NCBI GenBank assembly: GCA_905479815.1
Contig: CAJQOA010000021.1
Coordinates: forward strand, 1 to 47,520
Reading direction: 5' to 3'
Length of the DNA: 47,520 nucleotides
From: an uncultured Psychroserpens sp.
GTDB lineage: Bacteria > Bacteroidota > Bacteroidia > Flavobacteriales > Flavobacteriaceae
The position numbers and the translations under genes were made by a program. Of the stretch, positions 9,511 to 18,741 are shown piece by piece (position 1 is the stretch's first letter; each line of letters opens with the position of its first letter). The notes beneath the pieces are model-generated. The model saw only the letters and a program-made list of their open reading frames with translations, was not told the origin of the DNA and searched no databases.

Positions 9511-11004
9511 CTATTTCGTTGGTATCAATATTGTTTGAATAGCTTGTTCACTGATTTTAATATTTACTGTTTTATCGCCTAAGTTTAAAGCAAACGTTTT
9601 TGCTTCTCCTCCTTCGTTAAATACGACTACAGCAATTGATCCATCAGGATTTTTTACTGCTGTGACCATTATTGATTCATCTGTTTTTTGAACACCAATC
9701 ACCACTGCGTCTGGTCGTATATACCTGCTAAAATGTGCCATTGTGTAATATATTGGTGTGAAGTAGACTTCATCATTTTCTGGATCTACAATAATTGGAG
9801 CAACACACCAATTCTCAAACCAGTTTGGCCCACCTTGTTTATCTAAAACCATATTCCAATCGATCCAACCATCTACCCAATTATTTAAACAACCAATGAT
9901 ATCTCTAGCGTATCTATTAACTGGTGCATATTTTGGATGTAAGTGCTTATCTTTATCTGAAGCCCAATCCCAACCCCAATCTGTTGCTTCTTTAGACCAA
10001 TACCACTTATCGTCTCTCCATTTAGGGATTTCAGAATCTACACAGCCTTCTGTTTCAATTAAATACTTATTAGGTGCTTTGTTGTGTGCATATTGTAGAT
10101 CTTCAGGGAAATAGTCATACGTACTCTCATACCAGTGGATAGCTGTACCAGCAAAATATTTTGAAGAGGCTTCATCTTTATACATCTCATCAACCCACTC
10201 CTTAATTCCTGCTCTATTTTGATCATATCCAAGGATATTTATAGCTCCTTTCCCATCGGCTTCTAATTTTGGGCCTAAGTGGTTTTGTACAAAATCTGTT
10301 TCCTCCTCTGGAGAAAAATGCATACTTTCCCAATTATTACCATTTCCATGTGGTTCATTAACTGGAGTTAATCCCCAAATATCAATGCCTTCAGCCTCAT
10401 AAGCTTCTATATATTTTGAAAAATATAATGCAAAAGACTCATAATATTCTGGCAGCAATTTTCCGCCGACATACGCCTTATTATCTTTCATCCAAGGTGG
10501 TGCAGTCCAAGGAGAAGCTACAATATTAAAACCATCTTTAGAGGCTGCCATCGCATCCTTAATCATTGGTATTAAATCATCCCGATCTTCATCAATTGAA
10601 AAGTTTGTTAATTCTACATCACCATCATCAGGAGCATAGGTGTAATTAGTTAGAGAAAAATCACAAGATGCTATATGTGTTCTTGTCAATGAATAACGTG
10701 CACCTGTTTCTCCAAAATAAGCTTCAATAATTTTATCTCTATTTTCTTTACTCAAACGTTGTAGTAGAGAGGCCGTAGATTCTGTAAAAGAACCGCCAAT
10801 ACCAGTGATTTTTTGATATGTTTCTTCTGGTAATAATTGTATGGTATCCATACTGTCTTCGGAAGGGAATTCAGTGATTTTTGTCAATTGATTTCCACTA
10901 GCTGAAGTTTCATAAACTTCGACTTCTAAAGGTTCTTGTTTTTTAGTACAACTCATTATTGTAATCACTAGAAGAATGCATAACCTATATTTGAATGATT
11001 TCAT
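9511..11004 (-). CDS. GH30 family glucanase/glucosidase lipoprotein
   Basis: The protein is 497 residues from the ATG at 11004. A GTG eight codons upstream is also in frame but lies inside the stop region of the preceding gene, and the ATG directly precedes a clean lipoprotein signal (MKSFKYRLCILLVITIMSC). The GH30 barrel shows IGGSFTESTA near the N-terminus, ASPWTAPPWMKDN, acid/base Glu217 in LTPVNEPHG and nucleophile Glu319 in LIETEGC. A C-terminal beta domain follows. Characterised GH30 enzymes include beta-1,6-glucanases and exo-beta-glucosidases. In a laminarin locus, removal of beta-1,6 branches is the most likely task, but subfamily assignment needs a tree. The gene overlaps or abuts the upstream GH-A gene (stop at 11012), so translation is probably coupled. 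Confidence 0.88.
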   Translation of the reverse strand: MKSFKYRLCILLVITIMSCTKKQEPLEVEVYETSASGNQLTKITEFPSEDSMDTIQLLPEETYQKITGIGGSFTESTASLLQRLSKENRDKIIEAYFGETGARYSLTRTHIASCDFSLTNYTYAPDDGDVELTNFSIDEDRDDLIPMIKDAMAASKDGFNIVASPWTAPPWMKDNKAYVGGKLLPEYYESFALYFSKYIEAYEAEGIDIWGLTPVNEPHGNGNNWESMHFSPEEETDFVQNHLGPKLEADGKGAINILGYDQNRAGIKEWVDEMYKDEASSKYFAGTAIHWYESTYDYFPEDLQYAHNKAPNKYLIETEGCVDSEIPKWRDDKWYWSKEATDWGWDWASDKDKHLHPKYAPVNRYARDIIGCLNNWVDGWIDWNMVLDKQGGPNWFENWCVAPIIVDPENDEVYFTPIYYTMAHFSRYIRPDAVVIGVQKTDESIMVTAVKNPDGSIAVVVFNEGGEAKTFALNLGDKTVNIKISEQAIQTILIPTK

Positions 11005-11011
11005 ATGCTTT

Positions 11012-12031
11012 CTATTTTTTTGTTTCACTTATACTTAAATAATTTTCTTTAAGAACATTGAAAGCTTCTTTCTTGTTTCTATCAATGTCAACAATTCCCC
11101 AATACTCTTCATTAGGATCTCCATCATAAGGTACTCCTGCACTATTTGGCGCTATACCTCCAATGTCTTGAACATCATTATTACCAGCTTTCCACCAACC
11201 ATCTGTAAAAGAAAATACTGCCACTCCTGAACAAGTCTGTTGATTATCAAAAACTTCTTTTAATATGTTTCTAGTAGCGTCTGCTTGTGCTTTTTGATTT
11301 TCACCTTGTTCGTAGCCAGCGTTTGCTACTTTCATATAACTATCTCCACCCGTTTCAGAGAGATACATTGGTTTTGAGCTTACAGCCTCCCATTCTCTAA
11401 AGATAGATGCAGGTTTATCCCATCTATATACGTTCATTCCCCAAACATCAATATTATCACTTAAAGACAATGCAAGAGCATCAGGTAAGTCTCCATGTGC
11501 TGTTGTTGTTGGGTGTGAAGGATCTTGCTCGTGAATTAAACCTGCAGCATCGTTCATCGCGTTATACCAATTCTTGATATCACCTTCAAACCATTGTGGA
11601 TGGTAATTAAATTCATTACCCAATTCCCACATCAATATGGCATTATGGTCTTTGTACTTGTTTACATAATCAATAAACGATCCTGATAAAATATCAAAAA
11701 CACCATCTTGATTATAACCAAAACCAATAATTACTTTAATTCCAGCTTGACTAATCTCATCTAAAACTTTTACATCGTCTATAGGAGCATACACTCTGAT
11801 AGTATTGATGCCAGCCTCTGTCATTAATTCTAAATCTTGAGTTAAAGTAGCCCAGCTTCTTTTGTTTGGACTTCCCTTTGGTACTGGATGATAACAAATC
11901 CCCTTAATTATATAAGGCTTATTATCTACAAGAATTGTGCGACTAGAAACAGTAACATCGCTTCGTTTTGAACTAGTGCCACAACTTAACAATGCAGCAA
12001 ATGACAACACAAACAGTATAGTTTTAAACAT
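11012..12031 (-). CDS. GH-A clan glycoside hydrolase or transglycosylase lipoprotein (GH2/GH5/GH72-like barrel)
   Basis: The 339-residue lipoprotein (signal MFKTILFVLSFAALLSC) is a single TIM barrel of clan GH-A type. The start, ILVDNKPYIIKGICYHPVP, resembles the opening of GH2 C-terminal barrels and of GH72 glucanosyltransferases. The acid/base candidate is Glu140 in MWELGNEFNYHP and the nucleophile candidate is Glu226 in MYLSETGGD. The beta-sandwich domains of true GH2 beta-galactosidases are absent. Position between GH17 and GH30 lipoproteins implies action on beta-glucan at the surface or in the periplasm. I cannot assign the family with confidence; a GH72-like beta-1,3-glucanosyltransferase is one possibility and an unclassified endoglucanase another. 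Confidence 0.75.
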   Translation of the reverse strand: MFKTILFVLSFAALLSCGTSSKRSDVTVSSRTILVDNKPYIIKGICYHPVPKGSPNKRSWATLTQDLELMTEAGINTIRVYAPIDDVKVLDEISQAGIKVIIGFGYNQDGVFDILSGSFIDYVNKYKDHNAILMWELGNEFNYHPQWFEGDIKNWYNAMNDAAGLIHEQDPSHPTTTAHGDLPDALALSLSDNIDVWGMNVYRWDKPASIFREWEAVSSKPMYLSETGGDSYMKVANAGYEQGENQKAQADATRNILKEVFDNQQTCSGVAVFSFTDGWWKAGNNDVQDIGGIAPNSAGVPYDGDPNEEYWGIVDIDRNKKEAFNVLKENYLSISETKK

Positions 12032-12080
12032 CTTATTAATTAATTAGTTAAACATTTTTTGAAACTATTTTAGTTTCAAT

Positions 12081-13370
12081 CTATCTTTGATATTCTGTAT
12101 TTGGTACTAAAACATCTTTCAACAAAGCTTCTTTATTACCGTTATATGTTTTTGAAATTGGTTTTCCTAGTCGAGTTAACCCCTTAAAAACGCCTTTATC
12201 TACTAAATCCCAAATACCGTATTTTGCTTCTCCTTTTAGATTAATTAATCCAAAATGATTTTCTGATCCCTCAGCATTCTGAACATCTTTCCATTGTTCA
12301 TCAAATGCTTCAAAGTAAAAACAAGAAATACCTTCTTTGCTAGTCCATTCTCTTAAGTGATTATAGTATAACCCTTGTTTATATTCGTCTGTTGCTTTAG
12401 ATCCATTTACACCGTAATGACCGTTTGAAGTAGTTGCCCAACCTGTTTCTCCAATGTGAATTGTTTTGGTTGAATCTATACTTTTTACATAATCTGAAAC
12501 ATCTTTATATTGCCTTTTAGCAAATTCTAATGCACGTAGCATAGCTGCATCTACTTTCTCTATGTCGGATAAGTTTTGCTCGTTTTCAGGCACTTTCCAA
12601 AACATCGGATTATAATGAGAGTTATGATAAGCGTAGGTGTGCATTGACACATAATCTACAGCTTTAATAATCTCTTCTAATTCTTTTACTCTATAACTCG
12701 TATCTCCTCCTCCCCAAGATGCAAAATCATCTGAACACGTAATCCATAAATCTTTTGGTAAGCCTCCAGTTGTTTTTAGATCCTGCAAATGATTTACCCA
12801 TTTCAATATAACATTTGGTCTAACAAAATAACTCGCTGCCCATCTTACCATTGCTTCATTACCTACAGCAACAACTTTAACAATGTCTGGATATTTATTT
12901 GCTAAAGCTACAGCTCTAGCAATTTCACCTTCGTTTTGAGCACTCTCAACTTCATGGTTTGGAGCCTTGTCTGTCCAAGCATTTTGGCAATCTATCCAAG
13001 CACCTAGCATAACATACATTTCAAAGCTTGGATCTTCCTTTTTAAGCTGACTAATAGCTTCTAAAATATTAGATGCGTGTGGTAAATCTGGCTGTACGTT
13101 ATAGGTTCTAATAATTCTTATTCCCATTGCATACAGCAATTTCATATCTCTCTTTAACTCTGGAAGTGTTGGCTGAACAGTTCTACTCTTTGCTCTATAA
13201 CCTCCATAAGAAATTGCTGGGTAATTAGGGTTTCCTAAAATATCTTTTGCGTTCAAACTTGATTGTTCTTTTTTGGTTGTCGAATTATTTTTCTTTTTTT
13301 CTGAAATATTACATGAAAACAAAACTATTACTGCTGTAACGTAGGTAATTATTTTTATACTTTTTTTCAT
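12081..13370 (-). CDS. GH17 family beta-1,3-glucanase lipoprotein
   Basis: The 429-residue protein has a lipoprotein signal (MKKSIKIITYVTAVIVLFSC) and a Lys/Ser/Asn-rich linker before the GH17 barrel (from about residue 50). Family marks are ISYGGYR and MGIRIIRTYN at the first strands, acid/base Glu172 in VVAVGNEAMVRW, nucleophile Glu308 in IHIGETGWAT, and the closing FYFEAFDEQWK. It is expected to cut beta-1,3-glucan at the outer membrane surface or in the periplasm. It starts only 11 bp downstream of the phosphorylase gene, so the two are certainly co-transcribed. It is clearly divergent from the cytoplasmic GH17 in the same run, with longer loops and an export signal, which suggests separate roles. 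Confidence 0.9.
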   Translation of the reverse strand: MKKSIKIITYVTAVIVLFSCNISEKKKNNSTTKKEQSSLNAKDILGNPNYPAISYGGYRAKSRTVQPTLPELKRDMKLLYAMGIRIIRTYNVQPDLPHASNILEAISQLKKEDPSFEMYVMLGAWIDCQNAWTDKAPNHEVESAQNEGEIARAVALANKYPDIVKVVAVGNEAMVRWAASYFVRPNVILKWVNHLQDLKTTGGLPKDLWITCSDDFASWGGGDTSYRVKELEEIIKAVDYVSMHTYAYHNSHYNPMFWKVPENEQNLSDIEKVDAAMLRALEFAKRQYKDVSDYVKSIDSTKTIHIGETGWATTSNGHYGVNGSKATDEYKQGLYYNHLREWTSKEGISCFYFEAFDEQWKDVQNAEGSENHFGLINLKGEAKYGIWDLVDKGVFKGLTRLGKPISKTYNGNKEALLKDVLVPNTEYQR

Positions 13371-13381
13371 GCAAAACTCAT

Positions 13382-16300
13382 CTATCTATTTAATTCAACA
13401 ATTACATGGTTGATTTCTCCTGTTCTATCAAATAGTGTTTTGGATGTTCCCACATCCATTTTTAATGAATTGAATTCTACAATAGATTCATTATTAAGCA
13501 CAACACTAATTTTATCTTTATTTGAAATTTTGTAAATAATTGGCACTTGACAATATGTGAAACAGAACGTGTCTTTTTCTAATAGTAATGTCTTTACTTC
13601 TTTGTTTACATCTGTATAAGTAAAGTCCTTTTGTTCTGTTAAAAATTCTTTTCGTCGTAATAATCTTGGATTAAATAACACAACTCCATTTTTAACAAAA
13701 ACTCCTAATTCACCAAATCTACACAACACATCTTCTTTTACTTGACCTGTCATTCCTGGTTGTTGAGCACCTTTTCCTGCAGGTGTATGTGAATATGGGT
13801 CTGTTGGAAAAGCACCATATAACTCTGGTGACTTATGAACTCCAATACCTTCATTAATTTCGTAATAGTGTTCTAAAAGCTTACCTATTGTGACTTCGTC
13901 TTCATTTTGATTTACAGCTAACAAGCAGTTTTCTTGAACCGCTAAAAGCAGTTTAGATACCATATGCCAATAAATAGAACCTAAACCTTCATATCCGAAA
14001 AATGTTCCAGATCTACCAGTAAATGATTTATGATCAAACATCTCTTCAAAAATATCTAATAGTAATTTTTTGTCTTCGTTAATTAAAGACAGATATCTCT
14101 CTTCTGGAAGTTGATTTAAAGCAAGTTTTAAACTTTCCGCATTATTAAAATTACCATTAAAATGGTATTGACCAATAGTATCTTTTTCTATAATTTGAGT
14201 ATTTCCATCAGCTAAAAGTTGTTGTAGTAATTTTGATTTTTCTACAGATGATGATGGAATATTGTTTTTATCTGAAAAGCGAGATAATTCCTTATTTGGG
14301 TATAAAATATAACTGTATTGATCTTGTCTGAAAAGCGCACTTGCTTTTAAAGCATCTAATAAATCTAGAGCTTCTTTTGGTTGTAAATAACCAGAACTCA
14401 ATACAGCTACTTGTCCTTCTAACATTTCGGATAAATAAGATACTGAAACTTCAGTATCACTTTTAACCGTCATTAAGTTATATGCGTGATATAAATTATC
14501 ATCTCTTTTATTTGCGACTATTGTATGATCTAAATATTGTTTTAAAACATTAAAAAACTCTACTAAATTATCTTTAGAAATGGTTTCTTTATCACTTGTA
14601 AAACCTGTTTCATATATCTTGAGTCTATAATTACTTCCAGCTGTTCCAAGACCATCTAAAATCGTTTTTCTTTCTGTATCTGAAACTTTACCAGACAGCA
14701 CATTACTGTTTTCTCTTAATGTAGCTACTACAGCTTTAAAAAAGATTGTTAACTCTGTTGAAATATTATAGTTCTCATCTGAAGAATTCTCTACTATACC
14801 TTCAAAGAAATGAATAAAACGTCTCAAATAATATAAAGTAACCATTGAAACACCATTACCAACTAAAGCATTGTTAGCATCGTTCCATTCTGGTCTTTGC
14901 GTATTTAACCAAATCCCGCCTTCTGGAATAAAATTAGAAACTTTTGCCAAAACAGTGGCCAACAATTTTTCAATTAAGTTGACTTTGTGAATAAAGTAGT
15001 TTTCGTCTCTCAATAAAGCACCATCAACACCTAATCTTTCTTTTACTAAGTTAATTTTTTCATCTAACTCATTATCAAAATCTATAGTATCTTTAGGATT
15101 CTTTAAAGTATCTTGATAGCTCTTAATTTTGTATGGCACATTAGCATACACAAACAAATCTTGTGTAAAACAACTTGATAATTTATTTGGATAGTGGTTT
15201 TCAATAAACTCTAAAAATTTAAGGAGATAGATAATTTGGTGATCTCCCCAATATCCAATGTAAGACCATGGATCATCTTCTTCAATAACTTCCCAATCAA
15301 ATCCACCTTTTGTAACACGATATGGATTATAGCCTTCAAATGTTGTTGCATTAAAGAACTTATGAATCATGCCTTCAATAAATGAAGGATATGAATGTGC
15401 TAAAGCTTCCCAGTTTTGAAAAATATCTCTCCAATTACCCTCATAATCTAAAATTTTAGAACCATCAACTTCACTACGCGTATTAATAGAAAACTTGTTC
15501 CAAGGTCTACTTGGATCACCATGCCTTCTACTAAATTTTAATGGCAGATATTCATAACACAACCTTTTAAAGTTTAAATCGTCATCATTATCTGCAATTT
15601 GTTTAATAAAATCTACATCAAAAATTTCTGGTAGGTTGTTTAAAATCTCTTCTTTCTTTTTAGAAACTTTTTTATTCGCATTTGCCATGTATTTAACAAA
15701 ATCGATTTTCTCAATTTTATAGTTGTCATCAAAAATACCACCTCTCATTATATTGAAAAGCGTATTTGCAAAATGTCTAGTGTTTCTTAATTTATTATCT
15801 CCAAGTTGAATTCCATCTGAAGCTCCAACTAGTTCTATAAGATGTTTAGTTCCAGCCTTTATATCATTTTGGATAAGTTCTTCTAGATTAATATTACTTT
15901 TGATTTTCTCTGAGATGTCGTTAATATCGCTTATAGTTTGGTTCACATTTGCTACAAACATCCAACTGTTATTGCTATTAGGCTCTATGCTTAAATCTTT
16001 AGAGATAAAGTATGCTCCTTTTTCTGCTTTAATATCTTTTTCTTGAAAAATTGCATTTCCTCTTCGGAAATTTTCAAGTTGCAATGATGATATTAAATAT
16101 GTAGGATTATCTAATCCTGAAGACCAAACAATATTAGATTTTAAAGCTTCACTAGGTTCTGCTTTATCAACAATAATTGCACTTAGAGCAAAAACGCCAA
16201 TACCAGTATCAGGTTCTAACTCACACTTTTTGTAGGCATCAACAAGGTTACTTGCTGAATTTTGAAAATCTGATGCTAAGCCATAAGGCATGATATTTTG

Positions 16301-16894
16301 AATACCATCAAGAATTGTTACATCAATTTTTTTATCTGAATTATTAATAATTTTGGCCTTTCTAACAAAGCCAAATTTATTACTCGAATTCCATTGGTAT
16401 CTAAAAGAAATCCCTAAGTCTTCGTTTACTTCTTCAAAAAGAACCTTGTTACCATAGTTATTCTTGTACAAATTTCTCTTGATAGAATAAACGCCTTGAT
16501 ATTTATTTGAAAAAGGCTCCCATAAAAATGTTTTATCATCTAAATGAACTTGAATAATAGTCTTACTTCCAGTGATTTCTGCAGATTCTGTTATTTTATC
16601 ATCTGTGTAATAAGGAAACAATGCATTATTTGCATCTTTTCTACCAGCAGTTAAGGCTCCATTACTGGATATAAACATCCAGTGGTTAGAATTACTAACA
16701 AGACTCATAAAAAATGGTCTCATTTTATTACTATTGGAAATTTTGTAATAGACTTCGTTATCAAAAGTCATTAATTCTCCTTTTACTTCATTCTCATGAA
16801 AAGTAGCCAGTTTACTTCCTATATATATATTTTTATTACTCATTGATTTAGTTGATGACTTAGTACTTATGTTTTGAATTACTGTTTCAAGCAT
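13382..16894 (-). CDS. GH149-type beta-1,3-glucan phosphorylase
   Basis: The 1170-residue, signal-less protein should be cytoplasmic. Size and layout (N-terminal beta-sandwich, helical linker, long (alpha/alpha)6 barrel, C-terminal beta cap) fit GH149, whose known members reversibly phosphorolyse beta-1,3-glucan oligosaccharides to glucose-1-phosphate. The general-acid candidate is Asp672 in TQRPEWNDANNALVGNG, comparable to the WND motif of the related GH94 phosphorylases. The conserved C-terminal block HTPAGKGAQQPGMTGQVKED may contribute to the phosphate site. GH161 is the alternative family; length favours GH149. The start is uncertain: the ATG at 16894 is used here, but an in-frame ATG 17 codons in (MSNKNIYIGSKL) may be the true one. 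It leads the second run of the locus, after the GH16 terminator, and is followed 11 bp later by GH17. Confidence 0.82.
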   Translation of the reverse strand: MLETVIQNISTKSSTKSMSNKNIYIGSKLATFHENEVKGELMTFDNEVYYKISNSNKMRPFFMSLVSNSNHWMFISSNGALTAGRKDANNALFPYYTDDKITESAEITGSKTIIQVHLDDKTFLWEPFSNKYQGVYSIKRNLYKNNYGNKVLFEEVNEDLGISFRYQWNSSNKFGFVRKAKIINNSDKKIDVTILDGIQNIMPYGLASDFQNSASNLVDAYKKCELEPDTGIGVFALSAIIVDKAEPSEALKSNIVWSSGLDNPTYLISSLQLENFRRGNAIFQEKDIKAEKGAYFISKDLSIEPNSNNSWMFVANVNQTISDINDISEKIKSNINLEELIQNDIKAGTKHLIELVGASDGIQLGDNKLRNTRHFANTLFNIMRGGIFDDNYKIEKIDFVKYMANANKKVSKKKEEILNNLPEIFDVDFIKQIADNDDDLNFKRLCYEYLPLKFSRRHGDPSRPWNKFSINTRSEVDGSKILDYEGNWRDIFQNWEALAHSYPSFIEGMIHKFFNATTFEGYNPYRVTKGGFDWEVIEEDDPWSYIGYWGDHQIIYLLKFLEFIENHYPNKLSSCFTQDLFVYANVPYKIKSYQDTLKNPKDTIDFDNELDEKINLVKERLGVDGALLRDENYFIHKVNLIEKLLATVLAKVSNFIPEGGIWLNTQRPEWNDANNALVGNGVSMVTLYYLRRFIHFFEGIVENSSDENYNISTELTIFFKAVVATLRENSNVLSGKVSDTERKTILDGLGTAGSNYRLKIYETGFTSDKETISKDNLVEFFNVLKQYLDHTIVANKRDDNLYHAYNLMTVKSDTEVSVSYLSEMLEGQVAVLSSGYLQPKEALDLLDALKASALFRQDQYSYILYPNKELSRFSDKNNIPSSSVEKSKLLQQLLADGNTQIIEKDTIGQYHFNGNFNNAESLKLALNQLPEERYLSLINEDKKLLLDIFEEMFDHKSFTGRSGTFFGYEGLGSIYWHMVSKLLLAVQENCLLAVNQNEDEVTIGKLLEHYYEINEGIGVHKSPELYGAFPTDPYSHTPAGKGAQQPGMTGQVKEDVLCRFGELGVFVKNGVVLFNPRLLRRKEFLTEQKDFTYTDVNKEVKTLLLEKDTFCFTYCQVPIIYKISNKDKISVVLNNESIVEFNSLKMDVGTSKTLFDRTGEINHVIVELNR

Positions 16895-16940
16895 AATTTA
16901 ATTATATAGTAATATTGCTAGGGTTCTTAGATCATTTATT

Positions 16941-16966
16941 ATTAAGAATTTTAAGAGATTCTTAAT
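16941..16966. promoter_or_regulatory. Inverted repeat upstream of the phosphorylase gene
   Basis: Perfect 9-bp arms ATTAAGAAT (16941-16949) and ATTCTTAAT (16958-16966) are separated by 8 nt. It lies about 50 bp upstream of the phosphorylase start. It could be an operator or a leader hairpin; no T-run follows on the minus strand, so it is not a terminator in that direction. Confidence 0.4.
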
Positions 16967-16989
16967 GTCTTTTTAGTTACAAATTACTT

Positions 16990-17017
16990 GAAAAAGGTTG
17001 AGCAATTAACTCAACCT
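16990..17017 (-). terminator. Rho-independent terminator after the GH16 gene
   Basis: Perfect 8-bp arms AGGTTGAG (16995-17002) and CTCAACCT (17010-17017) have a 7-nt loop. On the minus strand the stem is followed by a short T-run. It lies 57 bases after the GH16 stop codon and divides the susC-susD-GH16 transcript from the phosphorylase run. Confidence 0.75.
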
Positions 17018-17073
17018 CATTCAAATGATTACTCATTTCAGACAACTCATTAATTTTTATTCGTGAAGACTAA

Positions 17074-18729
17074 TTATTGATAGACTCTTACATAATCAAT
17101 CTCCATTGTATCTTCAGTAAATGCTGGATCGATATCTCCTCCTAATGTTCCTCCCATAGCTACGTTAAGAATTAAGAAAAAATCACTATCAAAAGGTAAG
17201 TCTGGAGTATTCGCTACTGTATGGTATACAGTATCATCTACTAAAAATGTAATAGCATCTGCAGTCCATTCCATAGTATAATTATGGAACTCTGTTGTTG
17301 ACGTGGTCAAAACTGTATTCCCAGAATCACCAGATCCTGGAGATACTGCAGGATGATGAGCAGTTGCTAAAACTGTGTTCTTATCTTGTCCTTTTTGCTC
17401 CATGATATCCAATTCACCACATCCAGGCCAAGTATTAGTCTGGTAATCTTCACCTAAAGTCCAAATTGCTGGCCATGTACCAATAGATGCAGGTAATTTT
17501 GCTCTTACTTCTACTCTTCCATAGGTAAACTCATATAAGTCTTCAGATTTTAAACGTGCAGATGTATAACCACCTCCGTCAGCTTTCGCTGTAATTTTTA
17601 AGAAACCATCTTCTACAATAACATTTTCCGAAGCATTAGTATAGCTTTGTACTTCTTCATTACCCCATCCACCTGCTCCAAGGTCATATGTCCATTTAGC
17701 AGCGTCTGGTGTTCCATTAACATCAAATTCATCTTCCCAAACTAAATTGTTATAGATAGAATTAAAATCTTGAGAAGGCAATGTTGTAGTAAATCTATGG
17801 TACCAGTATAAAACTGGATTAAGAGCATCAACAGTTCTCACATAAAGTGTACTGTTAGTTACTTCTATGATATCATAAGATGATGAAGACACATAATACC
17901 CCATAAATTTATCATCAGAAAAATTCATAGTTGTACCCCTAGCAACAAAATTAGGATCTGGTACAATTGACCAATCAAAAGAAGATGGTGCTAAAGACAC
18001 CATACTTACTCCAGATGTATCAAAATCAAAACAAGCATCTTCACCTGCATTTTCACCAATAACTGCTTGATGACCTGCATTGAAAAATGTTTGTCCATTA
18101 TTATTTAACTCAAAAGTTAATTGCTCACTAGCATCAAGACTAAACGTCATTTCATCATCACATAAGCAATCTGAAATTGGGTCGCTACATTTCTCAAAAG
18201 GTTGCGCTGCAAAGAATGATGGAAACCAAAAGGCATCAGCTGCTATATCTATATTACCACCAACACCTAAGTGTCCAGGTAAAGATGCATCTAAATACCA
18301 TGTTTTTGATGATCCAACACCGCCTGACAACAGGTTTTTAGCTTCTAAATCATCAAATGAACTAAAAACGTCTACCTGAATTGTTGCTGTTGTTGCAATT
18401 CCTCCAGAACCAATTGCGCTAACCACTACAGTATAGGTGTTTAAACCTACAATACTATAACGGTGAGTGTCAATACCAGAAGGCACAACACCTTCTAAAC
18501 CATCACCAAATTGGAAACTATAACTTAATGCATTATCTGCAGTAGCAATTAGTTTAACAAAACCGCTACCATCTCCATTTGGGTTTGCAGCATCTACTCC
18601 AAGGACTTCTGCTGTAATTACTAAATTTGAAGGCGCAATGATATCTCCTATCTCTGCATCATCTTCTTGACAATTGACAAAAAATGCCATTGTAAGAATT
18701 AATGTTGTAAATTTTATTATATTTTTCAT
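17074..18729 (-). CDS. GH16 laminarinase lipoprotein with N-terminal PKD-like and glycan-binding-like modules
   Basis: The 551-residue protein has a lipoprotein signal ending FFVNC. Residues about 33-120 form a PKD/Ig-like domain (FQFGDGLEGVVPSG, HRYSIVGLNTYTVVV). Residues about 134-315 form a Cys-containing beta module that resembles the tandem modules of the neighbouring surface protein: KTWYLDASLPGHLGVG, then CDDEMTF, ending VLYWYHRF. The GH16 domain starts near residue 328 (LVWEDEFDVNG). Its active site GELDIMEQKG gives nucleophile Glu439, Asp441 and acid/base Glu444 in the E-x-D-x-x-E pattern of beta-bulge GH16 enzymes. With the laminarinase-like TWPAIWTLGEDYQT block, this points to endo-beta-1,3-glucanase action at the cell surface. 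It is the last gene of the susC transcript. Confidence 0.9.
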   Translation of the reverse strand: MKNIIKFTTLILTMAFFVNCQEDDAEIGDIIAPSNLVITAEVLGVDAANPNGDGSGFVKLIATADNALSYSFQFGDGLEGVVPSGIDTHRYSIVGLNTYTVVVSAIGSGGIATTATIQVDVFSSFDDLEAKNLLSGGVGSSKTWYLDASLPGHLGVGGNIDIAADAFWFPSFFAAQPFEKCSDPISDCLCDDEMTFSLDASEQLTFELNNNGQTFFNAGHQAVIGENAGEDACFDFDTSGVSMVSLAPSSFDWSIVPDPNFVARGTTMNFSDDKFMGYYVSSSSYDIIEVTNSTLYVRTVDALNPVLYWYHRFTTTLPSQDFNSIYNNLVWEDEFDVNGTPDAAKWTYDLGAGGWGNEEVQSYTNASENVIVEDGFLKITAKADGGGYTSARLKSEDLYEFTYGRVEVRAKLPASIGTWPAIWTLGEDYQTNTWPGCGELDIMEQKGQDKNTVLATAHHPAVSPGSGDSGNTVLTTSTTEFHNYTMEWTADAITFLVDDTVYHTVANTPDLPFDSDFFLILNVAMGGTLGGDIDPAFTEDTMEIDYVRVYQ

Positions 18730-18741
18730 ATCAATTATTTT

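Noticed and set aside
11005-11028. GTG start for the GH30 lipoprotein, eight codons upstream
   Set aside because: It lies inside the end of the preceding gene and would put charged residues ahead of the lipoprotein signal; the ATG at 11004 is better.
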